From contig CAJNOJ010000268.1 in NCBI GenBank assembly GCA_905250025.1, positions 62,001 to 126,000 on the forward strand: a stretch of DNA of 64,000 bases. Direction: 5' to 3'. This document shows, one piece after another, positions 45,871-56,273 of the stretch. Position 1 is the first letter of the stretch. Every line of letters begins with the position of its first letter. The position numbers and the translations under genes were made by a program. Below the pieces are notes generated by a model that saw only the letters and a program-made list of their open reading frames with translations, searched no databases and was not told where the DNA came from. The DNA is from Adineta ricciae. Its lineage: Eukaryota; Rotifera; Eurotatoria; Adinetida; Adinetidae.

Positions 45871-46683
45871 ATGATACCAGTCCGTCCGGCTAAACGTTTT
45901 CAATCGACTGCAAATGTTAAACCCGAACGATTACGTAAAGGTCTGTTGAAAGGCCAATTTCTCTTTGCACCTGATATCTCTATACCTGAAAACGATGTGC
46001 TACTCCCGACGACAACCGACAAGTAAGGCAAAACAAGAATTTGAATCTTGTTATCGAAACGGATTTGATTTCAATAGTGAAAAATCGTTAATCTTGGCTA
46101 AGAAACTTTTAAATGAAGAAATTCTGTCAAGTCTACGTCGAAGTAAACGTATTGGTATCACTAAGTACAAATCCGCAACATCATTTGATTCCTTCATTGA
46201 AAGTCAATGTGAAGATGGTATTGAAGCACGTGACACTGGAACGGCAAAAGGACGTGGCGTATTTACAACAAAAAAGTTTTATCGGAATGACTATATCGTC
46301 GAATATGCTGGAGAATTATTAACACAGAATGAAGCTAAACATCGAGAAAGTGTATATGGAAGAAATCACAAAATTGGTTGTTATATGTATTATTTCAAAT
46401 GGGGAGAAAAAGTCTTTTGTGTTGATGCAACTGAAGAAACTAATCGACTTGGTGAGTATGAATGAAAGGAAAACGTTTCGAATAGTTTTTGTCGATTTCA
46501 GGTCGACTAATCAATCACAGTCGAAAGAATAGCAATTGTCAACCGAAAGTTTTCGTTATACGAGATCAACCTCGCCTTGTTCTTGTCGCTCTGCGTGACA
46601 TTGAAGTCGATGAAGAACTTTTCTACGATTACGGCGAACGTCGTAAAGATATAATTGATGCATTTCCTTGGCTTAATGAGTAG
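45871..46683 (+). CDS. KMT5A: SET-domain histone H4K20 monomethyltransferase (KMT5A/SETD8/PR-Set7-like)
   Basis: Monomethylates H4 Lys20 in nucleosomes. The ATG follows a TTTTTCAG acceptor directly. The first exon (MIPVRPAKRFQSTANVKPER ...) is basic. The SET domain reads GIEARDTGTAKGRGVFTTKK, YIVEYAGELLTQNEAKHRES, GCYMYYFKWGEKVFCVDATE, ETNRLGRLINHSRKNSNCQP, VLVALRDIEVDEELFYDYGE and the post-SET helix RRKDIIDAFPWLNE. NHS and ELFYDYG are the AdoMet and pseudoknot motifs, and GCYMYYF ... DATEETNRLGRLINHS is diagnostic of KMT5A. Between the first frame and the next there is a frame change near 45995-46025 that fits only a very short intron (31 nt, GTGCTAC ... AAGTAAG) or a one-base indel. Confidence 0.9.
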
Positions 46684-46968
46684 TTTTTGTTTCAAATAGT
46701 TCACTGTCAAATAGATCTGAATGATCTAACCTGAGAAAAAAAAAGAAGAAATCATTACTAGATCTCTTACAAATCCTATTTTTGTTCGTTTTCTTATCTA
46801 TCTGTGCATACACACACACTATATATTTGATACTAGTCAGAATGTTGTGTGTCGTCTTCTTTTTGCTATTGTTCTTCCTTGATATGTACATAAAAGCATA
46901 ATAAATACAGATCAGCACTTTTTTCTTCAATGAAAATATATTTATTTGAAAAAAAAGAGTAAGTAAAT

Positions 46969-47926
46969 TCAATTTTTGACAAGCAGGTGAAATGCAATGG
47001 CTTCAGCAAGACACGTCGGTAAAGATTGTAAGAGGTACATGAAGATACCAGTAACTGCAGGAAAGACAATCTCCGCTTGATTTCGACGAATACCATCCGC
47101 CATTATTCGAGCGGCTTCATTCACTGAAACTCCTCGCGAAACGGATCTTGGATTCGAACCGAGCAGCATTGGCGTTACAATAGGTCCGGGTGAAACAACA
47201 TTGACAGCAATATTATCCTTTGCAAGCATATGTCGAAGATCGAGACCAAATGAAAGTACGCATTGTTTCGTAGCGCCGTAAATAGGTGACATCACTGGTG
47301 CGTAAGCAGCTTGAGAAGAAATAATAACGATCTGTCTTACAGCTTTCAATTCAATTAATGGCATAATAGTATTAATAACACCAGAGACGTTGATTTTGAA
47401 TATATCTCGAACTGCTTTGTCAAACGAATTGTTTTCTGAAAGTTGTCGAAATGAAACACCGGCATTGGCGAAAAGAATATCGATTTGGCCGCATGTTCGA
47501 TGAATATCCGAGAGAATACTTTTCATTTCTTCGCTGTTGGTCACATCACAAGCATATATAAGCAATTTCTTTTGTGAATTCGTATCGAACTGTTCTTTGA
47601 CCTTTTCAAGTTTTTCTTTACTTCGACTGATCATGATAATTATTTCGCATGATGGACAATTTCTACAATAATATTCTACAAGACCTTCTCCTATTCCTAA
47701 ACATACAAAAATCATTCGTTGGCTATTCAACATCGAACTAATTACAATTGAACAGACCCTGTGAAGCTCCTGTGACTACAACAACTCTCGGTTGTTGTGG
47801 CGCATGAACTGTGACATGACGCTTTTTACTGAAATAAAATTTCACAATCAATGCATAGATATAAAACGGGCAATAAAAAAACCACGCAACAATTTTCAAG
47901 AATAAATTATCATCAAACGTCAACAT
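46969..47926 (-). CDS. Short-chain dehydrogenase/reductase (SDR), membrane-anchored
   Basis: NAD(P)H-dependent oxidoreductase of the classical SDR type. Two exons. The N-terminal helix (LKIVAWFFYCPFYIYALIVK) is a likely ER membrane anchor. The Rossmann motif is VVVVTGASQGIGEGL, the junction lying within it (CAG-G / GA-ATA). Further motifs: ACDVTNSEEMKSIL, DILFANAGVSF (NAG), INVSGVINT, the catalytic Ser in IVIISSQAAYAPVMSPI and Tyr-Lys in YGATK, and VVSPGPIVTPML. The C-terminus is hydrophobic (GIFMYLLQSLPTCLAEAI). The start is the first ATG in the frame. The topology and SDR motifs recall 3-ketodihydrosphingosine reductase, but this is not certain; substrate unknown. Confidence 0.85.
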
Positions 47927-48183
47927 GCTGCTATTTGTTTTGAAATTCGAAGATGAAAGAAGTTGATATGTGAACAAATAAAGAATGGCCTGAAAATGAC
48001 ATCTATGACAAACAGCGTTCTGATTGGTGCATTCTATTCTCTCTAATTGTGTGTTCGTCCGTCCGATTTGTGTTTATTTCTTGTTCTTCGTTGTATCGTT
48101 GCGGGTCATTTATTTGATTTGTTCAAATCTGGTGATGTTTTTCACTTTCTAAGAATTAGTCGAAGACTTTCAACGAATTCGTT

Positions 48184-49602
48184 ATGAGTCAAACAAGACA
48201 AATGTCAGGCCTCACAACTTCAACATCTCATTATACATCTTCAAGAACGTCGAATTCGCCATCGATAAAGGCACTTCAACTCGAATATGCCAAACTGCAA
48301 AAAGAACCAGTCGAAGGTTTCACAGTGAAACTCGATGATGATGGAAATTTGTACAAATGGCACGGTAAGAAACAACTTCTTTTCAAGTTTCTTCAACGCA
48401 ATATTTATCATGTGACATTTTAGTCGGAATATTTGGACCTCCAGATACTCTGTACGAAGGCGGTTATTTCAAAGCTGATATGGAATTCCCAACAACCTAT
48501 CCATTTGCTCCACCCAAAGTACATAAATTCAATGAAAAAATTAAAATAATGACATGCGAGAAAAACATGACTCATTATTTACATTTCCTATGAGTAGGAT
48601 CGTATAATTATGTGCGTGTTGTTGGTAGACGAAAGTATTCGCCTACTGTTAAGTCCAGGTCAAGGACACAGATATTTACCTCTTATCGGTACACGTTTTG
48701 ACAACAGAAAGCCTTGATCTGGGTCATGCTTGTTTGACAATGTTAGGAGAACAAAGTTGCTAATTGAACTGAGAAGTCTGTGAAGTTACCTGCAGGAACA
48801 CCTCCGGTGATAGTGAATCGCGAATTTACTGCTCTTACTTGAGTGGTGGGCGAAGGATCTTAGATAAGCACGTTCACTTCCGTTTATGTTATGGAAATTT
48901 TCAACTGATTTTAGGTTCGTTTTCTGACGAAAATGTGGCATCCGAATATTTATGAGTAAGTTTTTCTTTTATTGAATATGTGTTCTTCTTTCATATGGAA
49001 ATTTTAGAAATGGTGAAGTATGCATTTCGATCCTTCATCCACCTACGGAAGACCCCCAATCGGGTGAACATCCAAGTGAACGTTGGAATCCTACTCAAAA
49101 TGTTCGCACGATCCTCATGTCAATAATCAGTTTGTTAAATGAACCCAATTGTTCATCGCCTGCAAATGTCGACGCGAGGTAACGAAGATCTCTTTCATAT
49201 CAACTGATATTCTATTATTTTTCTCCTTGTTAGCGTCATGTACCGAAAATATAAAGAAAACAAAGATAATGAATATGAAACAATCATTAAAAAACAAGTG
49301 AATGAATCACGATTAGTTGCCGAGCAAGAAGGTATTACAATTCCTAAAACTCTTGATGATTATGTTGCACCATCACGTGCTGGTGCACTTGGTTTAAATA
49401 ATGGTAAAAATGGAAAGAAATCAGCTTACAATGCCTTATCGGCTCATGAAGATGATGTCGATTTGGGTATCGATGTAAGTTTTGCATGTTCACATTCCTT
49501 CTGATGAAAGTCATTGTGCGAAATGCTCGAATTTAGGATGACGATGATCAAATGGCCGATATGGCAGATGATGATGATGGATCTTATGATGACAGCGATT
49601 AA
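48184..49602 (+). CDS. E2 ubiquitin-conjugating enzyme CDC34/UBE2R-like
   Basis: CDC34/UBE2R is the E2 that extends Lys48 chains on SCF substrates. Six exons. A Ser/Thr-rich N-terminus, then [80 protein letters not shown] with the catalytic Cys in VCISILHPP, and the acidic loop [20 protein letters not shown] that defines the UBE2R/UBE2G class. The C-terminal extension (KPNCSS...[16 protein letters not shown]) ends in an acidic tail ([20 protein letters not shown]), needed in CDC34 for cullin binding. One intron, about 48519-48914, is unusually long here. It lies directly upstream of an FBXW7 gene on the same strand. Confidence 0.92.
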
Positions 49603-49779
49603 TACACAGACCAAGAGAATATATCCAATGTTTTCTCATTCTGTTTGTCTATGTAGATTTCATTAACATCGCTTAGCTCCTTTTCTTTCTTTCGTAATTA
49701 TTATTTTTTTTGTCATTTATATGTAAAAAATCTAGAGGTGCTCAAGAAATATATATTGTATGTTATAATTAACTCTTGT

Positions 49780-49781
49780 AG
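49780..49781 (+). promoter_or_regulatory. Probable trans-splice acceptor before FBXW7
   Basis: TTAACTCTTGTAG ends 2 bp before the FBXW7 start codon. With only 181 bp after the CDC34 stop, this pyrimidine-AG is well placed as a spliced-leader acceptor in an operon. Inferred from position. Confidence 0.4.
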
Positions 49782-49783
49782 AT

Positions 49784-52260
49784 ATGTCATCAGAATCTGT
49801 GGGAATTCTATCGTCACCGGATCGATCCAGTTCGCCATCATTGATCGATCAACTGACTCAGAATTCCTGTACAGCAACTCAGATATCTACGGACTATCCC
49901 GGTGAAATACTACAGCAAATACGTTCGCCTGGAAAACGACAATTAACAATTGAAGAATCAATCGTAACGACGAATGATTCTAAACGTATTTGTAACAGGT
50001 AAACATCCGTACATCTGAGTGACAGCTACAGTACGAGCACATGGTTTTAAAGAGGTATCATGTTCGTTGGTAGAATAGATTGTCGTATGACTTATGTCGA
50101 GCTGATGACAAGTGTAGCATATGCTCGATCGTCCTTGATTTTACCTTTCAATATTATAGCAACACACTCGTCTGATATCATTTAGATTAGAGTGTTCTAT
50201 ATAAACGAAGGATAAAATTCGTTTAGTTTCTTTTCTTCCGCAGAAATCGAACTTTTCACGCGAACCATGATATTTAGTGGGTTATCATAAGGAACGATTT
50301 TTGTTTCTATTCTGCCTTATGGTCATATTAGCTTCGTCTGACACCTTGCATAAATAGATAATGACGTTTGTCGTCGTTGGATGTCGTAAGAGGTAATCAA
50401 GTTCTTCTGTATATTTCAGTAATCTTCGAGAACAGTGTGATTCCAAATCAACTGCCATTATCACTTCGTCTCCGTCGCCAACATCTTCGAACAATACTGA
50501 TTCCATATCATTTCCGCCATCTTCACCTCTTTCGAGTGAAGTTATCAATTGGCTAGATATCTTTCTGGCCATGTCTAATGAAGATCGGACCCGCGCAACT
50601 GAGGCGTTGATACGTACTTGTTCGACGAATATACTTCAATTGAATCAGATTAAAAATCAAATCGAACCCTATTTTCAACGTGATTTCATTCGTGATCTTC
50701 CTCGAGAATTAGCTTTACATGTATTAAAATATCTGCCCGCAAATGATGTTGCGCGTGCATCGCGTACATGTCGATCTTGGTATGAGACGTGTAATGATAT
50801 CTTGCTGTGGAAACGTATTTGTCAACGAAAAATGATTCCATTGAAAAAACTACGAACGATATTCGATGAAGCAATTGAAAATGAATGGAAACGTTCCTAT
50901 GCCTGTCATAAGCATTTGGAATACGTTTGGCAACATGAACAATTAGTACCTGAACCGGTCGTATTGCGTGGCCATGAAGATTTTGTTATCACTTGTTTAC
51001 AGTTTGACGGTAAACGTATTGTATCAGGATCGGATGATAATACGTTAAAAATTTGGTCAGTAGCAACAGGAAAGGTAATGACTAGCTTACAAAAGATGGT
51101 CACAATACATTGTTTCTTTTCTATGTCGACTAGTGTGATCAAACATTAATTGGACATAATGGTGGTGTATGGTGCAGCGAAATGACAGATGAGCTTATTG
51201 TCAGTGGTAGTACAGATAGAACAATTCGTGTCTGGAATATCGGTACAGGTGTTTGTCAACATATCTTATATGGACATACATCAACAGTACGTTGTCTAGC
51301 ATTACATGGTGATATCGTCGTATCTGGGTCACGTGATGCTACTGTTCGGTACGTTGAAGTGAAACTGACCGAATCTAGAATGATTTCTTTCATGTATGTG
51401 TTCTAGAGTATGGAATATTCGTACAGGTGAACGTCTCCATATGTTAAGTGGTCATACAGCAGCTGTTCGTTGCGTGTGTTATAATGGCAAATATGTTGTA
51501 TCGGGTGCTTATGATCATACTATACGCGTTTGGCTGCCAGACCAAGAAAAATGTGTACATACACTTGAAGGACATACCAATCGCGTCTATTCACTAGTGG
51601 TAAGAGTTCAGTGAGGAGAGCAGGTAAAGTTCATGGATCTCTGTGTCACTTTTAGTTTGATGGTAAACATATCGTATCCGGTTCATTGGATTGTATGATT
51701 CGTGTATGGGATGTTGAACAAGGTACGTGTATACATCAATTAACTGGCCATTTGTCATTAACAAGTGGAATGCAATTACGCGGCAACATACTCGTTTCGG
51801 GAAATGCTGATTCAACTGTAAAAATTTGGAATATCGAATCTGGCAAATGTCTGCACACGCTTGCAGGTATGGTTAACTTAATTTGTTGTTTTTGCCTTTC
51901 GTTTCATGTCTAATCATTGTTTTCTTGTAGGAAGAAACAAACATGCATCAGCTGTAACATGGGTTCAAGTTGTCTTGAATTATGTTGTTAGTTCAGGTGA
52001 CGACGGCACTGTCAAACTGTGGGATTTGAACACAGGCGATTTCATTCGAAATTTAGTTACATTGGATTCAATGGGCAGTGGTGGTAAGTTGAGAAAAATT
52101 CTGTTTTTGAAAGATATCCTTTCATCACTATGCTTTAGGTGTTGTGTGGCGGATTAAATGCACCGACTCGGCGCTAGTATGTGCAGCTGGCAGTCGCAAT
52201 AGCACCGAAGATACAAAAGTGATCATGCTTGATTTCGATCGCACGACGATCTGTTCATAG
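49784..52260 (+). CDS. FBXW7: F-box/WD40 protein FBXW7 (Fbw7/archipelago/Sel-10-like)
   Basis: Substrate receptor of the SCF ubiquitin ligase that recognises phosphodegrons in cyclin E, Myc, Notch and others. About nine exons. A Ser-rich N-terminus ([20 protein letters not shown]), a dimerisation-like helix, then the F-box at about residues 158-205 ([40 protein letters not shown]). The propeller follows: [140 protein letters not shown] and [20 protein letters not shown]. SGSxDxTxRxW repeats carry the Arg residues that bind phosphodegrons. The last exon ends TTICS. The second exon starts at about 50421 after a 420-nt intron. Confidence 0.95.
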
Positions 52261-52682
52261 TGTATGTTTATTCTATTGTCTTTAATTTTCTGTCTTTTAA
52301 AACGTATGTTTAATTCTCATGTCATTTGTCACTGTTGTTGTTGATGGTTCTTGTTCATTTTTCATCTTTTTCCTTTCTTCTCTTTCGTTTCGTTTCTTTA
52401 TTATTCTCAGTGTGTCAACAACTGTTGTCGATCTTCCTTCTTCTCTGTTTCTTCTTTTTTTCATTGTTCTACTTATTTCTTTTTTCTTCTTTTTATATAT
52501 TATTATTATTATTATTCTATTCTCATTTGCACACTATCGTTCGCGCATCACGTCTTCATTTCATTAGTAAGAGAAGAAGCACGCGACAGAAAACATATAT
52601 ATGTATATGTATATACACAAAAGCAAAAATAAACTTCAACTAGTTTTTTTTGAACTCTAGAGTAACAAAACTGCTTGCACAG
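52261..52682. other. Intergenic TTC/TAT-rich low-complexity stretch
   Basis: Pyrimidine-rich DNA with a TTA/TAT microsatellite near 52500. Open frames here are low-complexity Phe/Ser artefacts. A splice acceptor (CACAG) lies directly before the ATG10 start. Confidence 0.6.
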
Positions 52683-53153
52683 ATGATGACATTGACATTA
52701 GAGGAATTCAATCAATGTATATCTGATCTCTATGAACAATCACAACAGATTCATGACCGTTGGCAATTACTAAAGACCTCCAAAGGCTCGTATTTAGTTT
52801 ATTCATTCGTTGATCAAGATCACTTGAAACATGAGTTTCATATTGTCTATAGCGAGAGCTACGCCGTACCTGTTCTCTATTTTAATATTAGTCATTTGGA
52901 TGGCTCGTTATTATCATTGGATGACGTTTGGCAATTATTCACTCATAAGAAAACTTCCAAGATGTACGAAACGATTACACAGCAAGAACATTCAATTCTT
53001 CATCGACCTTTTTTCGTTCTTCATCCTTGTCACACGGAAAACGTTTTAAAACAAGTCGCTGATCAACCGATAAAGAAAAAATTCCTCTTTTGGCTATCTA
53101 TCTATGGTCAATCAGTGGGTTTACCTTTATCAGTTCATTATGCAATCGATTGA
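52683..53153 (+). CDS. ATG10: Autophagy E2-like enzyme ATG10
   Basis: ATG10 is the E2-like enzyme that conjugates ATG12 to ATG5. Single exon, 156 residues from the ATG at 52683 (MMTLTLEEFNQCISDLYEQS), which sits right behind an AG acceptor. Key stretches: WQLLKTSKGSYLVYSF, LKHEFHIVYSESYAVPVLYF, NISHLDGSLLSLDDVWQLF, YETITQQEHSILHRPFFVLH with the catalytic Cys in LHPCHTENV, and FWLSIYGQSVGLPLSVHYA. The TQQEHP-like and HPC motifs are diagnostic of the family. Upstream frame extension to 52650 uses TTG and is not needed. Third ubiquitin-like-pathway gene in a row on this strand after CDC34 and FBXW7. Confidence 0.92.
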   Translation: MMTLTLEEFNQCISDLYEQSQQIHDRWQLLKTSKGSYLVYSFVDQDHLKHEFHIVYSESYAVPVLYFNISHLDGSLLSLDDVWQLFTHKKTSKMYETITQQEHSILHRPFFVLHPCHTENVLKQVADQPIKKKFLFWLSIYGQSVGLPLSVHYAID

Positions 53154-53619
53154 ATTTGTATGTGAAATTTCTATAAAGTGTATATCTATTTTTATGAATT
53201 TCAAAAGATTTGTTCAGTGAATATGCAGCGAAAAGATGATACCTTTTACTTCTCGAACACAAGAGAAGATCTCTTTCGTCGTTTTTGAGTTTAGACATGA
53301 TTTTATAACTTGTTATTTTCGTTTGCAGTGTAGTGAATCATCAAAACACTCGTATTAGTACTGCGAAAAATGATTTGATTCGAAACGATACACTATGACA
53401 TAGATGAATAACAACATATCTTCTATTTATTTTGCCTTGAATATGCTTTCAACTATCATCAACTTATCTTTCTTCTTATCTAAATCGGATGTCAGCGAAT
53501 CGAAATGATAAGTAACAAGTAGGAAATCTCTGTTGACACGCTAACTTTACTTTGTAAAAATCAAATCTTTTTATTCCGAATGAGTACACGAAATACTTCA
53601 CAAACAAACAAGATAATGT
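53154..53619. other. Intergenic between convergent 3' ends
   Basis: AT-rich, no supported gene. Confidence 0.5.
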
Positions 53620-54015
53620 CTATTCTTGGTCAATCATCTCGTTATCGTAATCACCATTACGATCAGGACCAGTTTCCATTCTATTTGGATCTCGTGAACG
53701 ATTTCGATCGCGATTTGTATTAATTTTACTTTCGCTGATAGGATCCCGACTTTCAAATCCATCACCGATTTCATAATTATCAAATGCTTTCCAATCGTGA
53801 ATGTCTGGGCAAAATCGACGCGTGCCGGTATTGCGAAACAACGGAAAGGATGGTTCACATCGTTCCTCTAAAGAAAATATTCACTTTTAAAGACATTAAT
53901 TAGGAGTAGCCCATTACCGTAATCTTCTCGTGCTTCACGTTTTTGTTCCTCGCATTTTGTTGAACCCGGATGAAAGAACGATCGTTTCAGAAAGCGATTC
54001 GCATAGACCGATTCT
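53620..54015 (-). CDS. Secreted-peptide cassette C (two exons, no signal exon of its own)
   Basis: Two minus-strand exons homologous to cassettes A and B. The first (about 54015-53930) reads ESVYANRFLKRSFFHPGSTK and CEEQKREAREDY and is phase 1 at both ends; the second (about 53868-53620) reads ERCEPSFPLFRNTGTRRFCP, DIHDWKAFDNYEIGDG and a long polar tail (TNRDRNRSRDPNRMETGPDR ... NEMIDQE) before a TAG. No ATG with a signal peptide can be spliced in phase from the 230 bp upstream. It may be an alternative 3' end of the gene whose signal exon is at 55243, or a gene whose first exon was lost. Function unknown. Confidence 0.6.
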
Positions 54016-54246
54016 AAAATCAGTTAGAAGAACGAGAATAGTACGCTTGATTTCGAATTCATATTGAATAGGATAACAAAGAACACGTTTACAATCTAGA
54101 ATAATCAAAGAGACAGGAACGAACAGTAAATTAGTGCGCTGACGGCATAATCTGGATTAGGCGAGAACAGAAAACGATGTGTGAAAGAAGATAGATGATT
54201 ATTCTTGAAAAATAGATACAGTATATAGAGGAAAAAACGACATTGG

Positions 54247-54643
54247 TCATTCATCATCATCAACACTTCGTTTGCCTCCAACTCCAGCGGTGATGATTCC
54301 AGCGACAACACCACCGATGATTTTTTCCATACTAACATTTTGTGGAATCAATTTACCCAACGTATCAAGATCAAAACCACCTCCCTCTCCGATTTCATAG
54401 GCATCTAGCTCTTTCCATTCGTTAATATCTGGACAGAAGCGGTTGTTTTTACGATCCCGTTGCCATGGAATTGATGGTTCACATCGTTCTTCTACAGTGA
54501 TCGCAAAATAAGCAGTTAATTAAGAAGCACGCTCATACCGTAGTCTTCTCGGGCTTCACGCTTTTGTTCTTCACATGCAGTCACTCCGGGATGGAAAATG
54601 CCACGTTTGCGACGGAGAAATTCATTGGATGTAGAACGAGCTA
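54247..54643 (-). CDS. Secreted-peptide cassette B (two exons, no signal exon of its own)
   Basis: Two exons: about 54643-54543 (ARSTSNEFLRRKRGIFHPG, VTACEEQKREAREDY) and about 54491-54247 (EERCEPSIPWQRDRKNNRFC, PDINEWKELDAYEIGEGGGF, then VSMEKIIGGVVAGIITAGVG and a short acidic end KRSVDDDE). The internal junction is at the same codon and phase as in cassette C. RRKR may be a proprotein-processing site. A Gly/Ile/Val-rich segment in the tail is amphipathic or membrane-seeking. The first exon is phase 1, matching the donor of the signal exon at 55157-55243. There is no ATG between this exon and cassette A. Confidence 0.6.
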
Positions 54644-54808
54644 TAGTATACAGAACAAAACAGTCAATCAAACAGACTATTCGAAAGTTCGACCAGAAAA
54701 AAAGAAGAAGCAAAATCAATCGGGGGGATGACTAATGCGTGTCACTGTCGAGATATATATTGATGAAATTCGTATAGGAAATATGACAGAAAAAGCAGTG
54801 TTAATTAG

Positions 54809-55243
54809 TTATTGAACTTCATATTTGATGAACGTGGGCCAATTTTTTAATTCTGGACAATATCGTTTTTTCGACGCATTCTTATTTGTTAATCTGATAG
54901 GAACTGATGGTTCACAACGGGATTCGTAAGCTGCTTTGGCTTCACGCTTTTGTTCTTCGCATTTGGTTTTGAATTGTTTGTAAACCCGTTTGTCGACAAG
55001 AAACGAAAGAGCATCGATTTCGTCTATAGACACACACACACACATAGCATCGAAGCGATTAAAGTAAAAGAAATATTCGCAAACGAAAAACGAAACAAAA
55101 TCAACGAATTCTTTTCCCTACAAGTGAAATGAATATTTACCTTGTTCAAAACTATTTTCCTCAGCTGCTTGGGCATATCTCTCGTTGAGAATCATCATCA
55201 AAAGAACAGTACAAACGAGAATAGCAATTGAAAAGGCTTTCAT
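54809..55243 (-). CDS. Small secreted cysteine peptide, cassette A with signal-peptide exon
   Basis: Complete two-exon gene. The first exon (55243 to about 55142) encodes a signal peptide, MKAFSIAILVCTVLLMMILN, followed by AQAAEENSFEQ. The second encodes the mature part: DEIDALSFLVDKRVYKQFKT, KCEEQKREAKAAYESRCEPS, VPIRLTNKNASKKRYCPELK, NWPTFIKYEVQ, stop at 54809. Three Cys (KCEE, RCEP, RYCP). Unlike cassettes B and C, there is no intron between the REAK and RCEP motifs. About 110 residues. No known family is recognised; secreted, probably extracellular. Confidence 0.75.
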
Positions 55244-55593
55244 TTTGTTTCTCTAAAAACAGATTTAGCTTTCTTATGAAAACGAAACACATATCGACAG
55301 ACCCGTACTTCTTGCTACTTGCTATATGTATATGAATAGGATTCGACTGATGTAAATACTTTTCAATCGATATTGCGAAGAGAAAAGACAAGTGATGATT
55401 ATTGATATAAGTGTTGACAAATATATCTAGATAGTATCTATTTCAACCGATGAATAATCATCCGTACTTGAAAGACAAAACGATTGTATCATTGCTTTAA
55501 GGAGATAATCTCGTCGAGAAGACAAGTAGAAGAAATAGAAGAACTTTTTTGTTAGCCAGTATCATTCGGTATTCATACATACAATATTGCATC

Positions 55594-56052
55594 ATGAATA
55601 AAATCTTATTTGGTCTCGTTTGCGCTCTATTCATCATCGCCTTTGTGCATATTGCTCATGCTGATGATGAAAATGATTTCGGTATGTGGAGATTTTTGCA
55701 GATTTTCGTCTGATGTTCGGTTCTATTCTAGAGGCACGAGATGCACAACAATTCTTACAAAAACGTCTTTTTGGTATCCCGTTTCCCCGTGAACAACGTC
55801 GAGAAGCGAAAGAAAAATATGAAGAACGGTAAATTTTTATTGAAGAATTCTCTGATAGGCAACTGAATATACGCACTATTTCAGATGCGAACGAGCTTTA
55901 GGTATCAACAAAGTTACCGGTCTTCAACGATGGTGCCCAAAACTTGAGGTAAAATCAAAAAGCCATTTTTTTCTCAGAAATCTGTGTTTTACTTTGAATA
56001 GGAATGGGACGAATGGCGTAAAGCGACCAGCAGCGATAAACGACGTGGTTAA
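55594..56052 (+). CDS. Small secreted cysteine peptide, divergent member (D)
   Basis: Four exons splice to a protein of about 105 residues: signal peptide MNKILFGLVCALFIIAFVHI and AHADDENDF; EARDAQQFLQKRLFGIPFPR with EQRREAKEKYEE; RCERALGINKVTGLQRWCPK; EWDEWRKATSSDKRRG. It shares with cassettes A-C the acidic [DE]EN-x-F after the signal peptide, FL-x-x-[KR], EQ-[KR]-REA-[KR], YE-x-RCE and an aromatic-CP, and the intron at YE/RCE matches cassettes B and C. The first Cys (CEEQ) is replaced, leaving two. Divergently oriented, 350 bp from the signal exon of cassette A. AATAAA at 56125-56130. Confidence 0.75.
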
Positions 56053-56124
56053 GAGACAATCGCAGCATGTTTCATCTTTATACAAAAAACTTTTTATCTA
56101 ATAAGCTTTTCGGAATAATTGAGA

Positions 56125-56130
56125 AATAAA
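56125..56130 (+). terminator. PolyA signal of peptide gene D
   Basis: AATAAA 73 bp after the stop codon. Confidence 0.5.
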
Positions 56131-56273
56131 TTTATCCCAGTCCTTATCCTCAATATTTCTTTGTTCACTTGTGGTAAAAAGAAGACACGCATAGTTTCAT
56201 ATTTAATCTATCGTCTGTCCAGCATATGAAATAGTTTATTCGTTTATGAAATAAAGACTACAAAAAATCTGTG

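Noticed and set aside
46673-46972. Minus-strand 99-codon frame after KMT5A
   Set aside because: AT-rich 3' flank of two convergent genes, Lys/Asn/Phe composition, no support.
52319-52643. Three overlapping Phe/Ser-rich frames
   Set aside because: Translations of a TTC/TCT-rich stretch between FBXW7 and ATG10.
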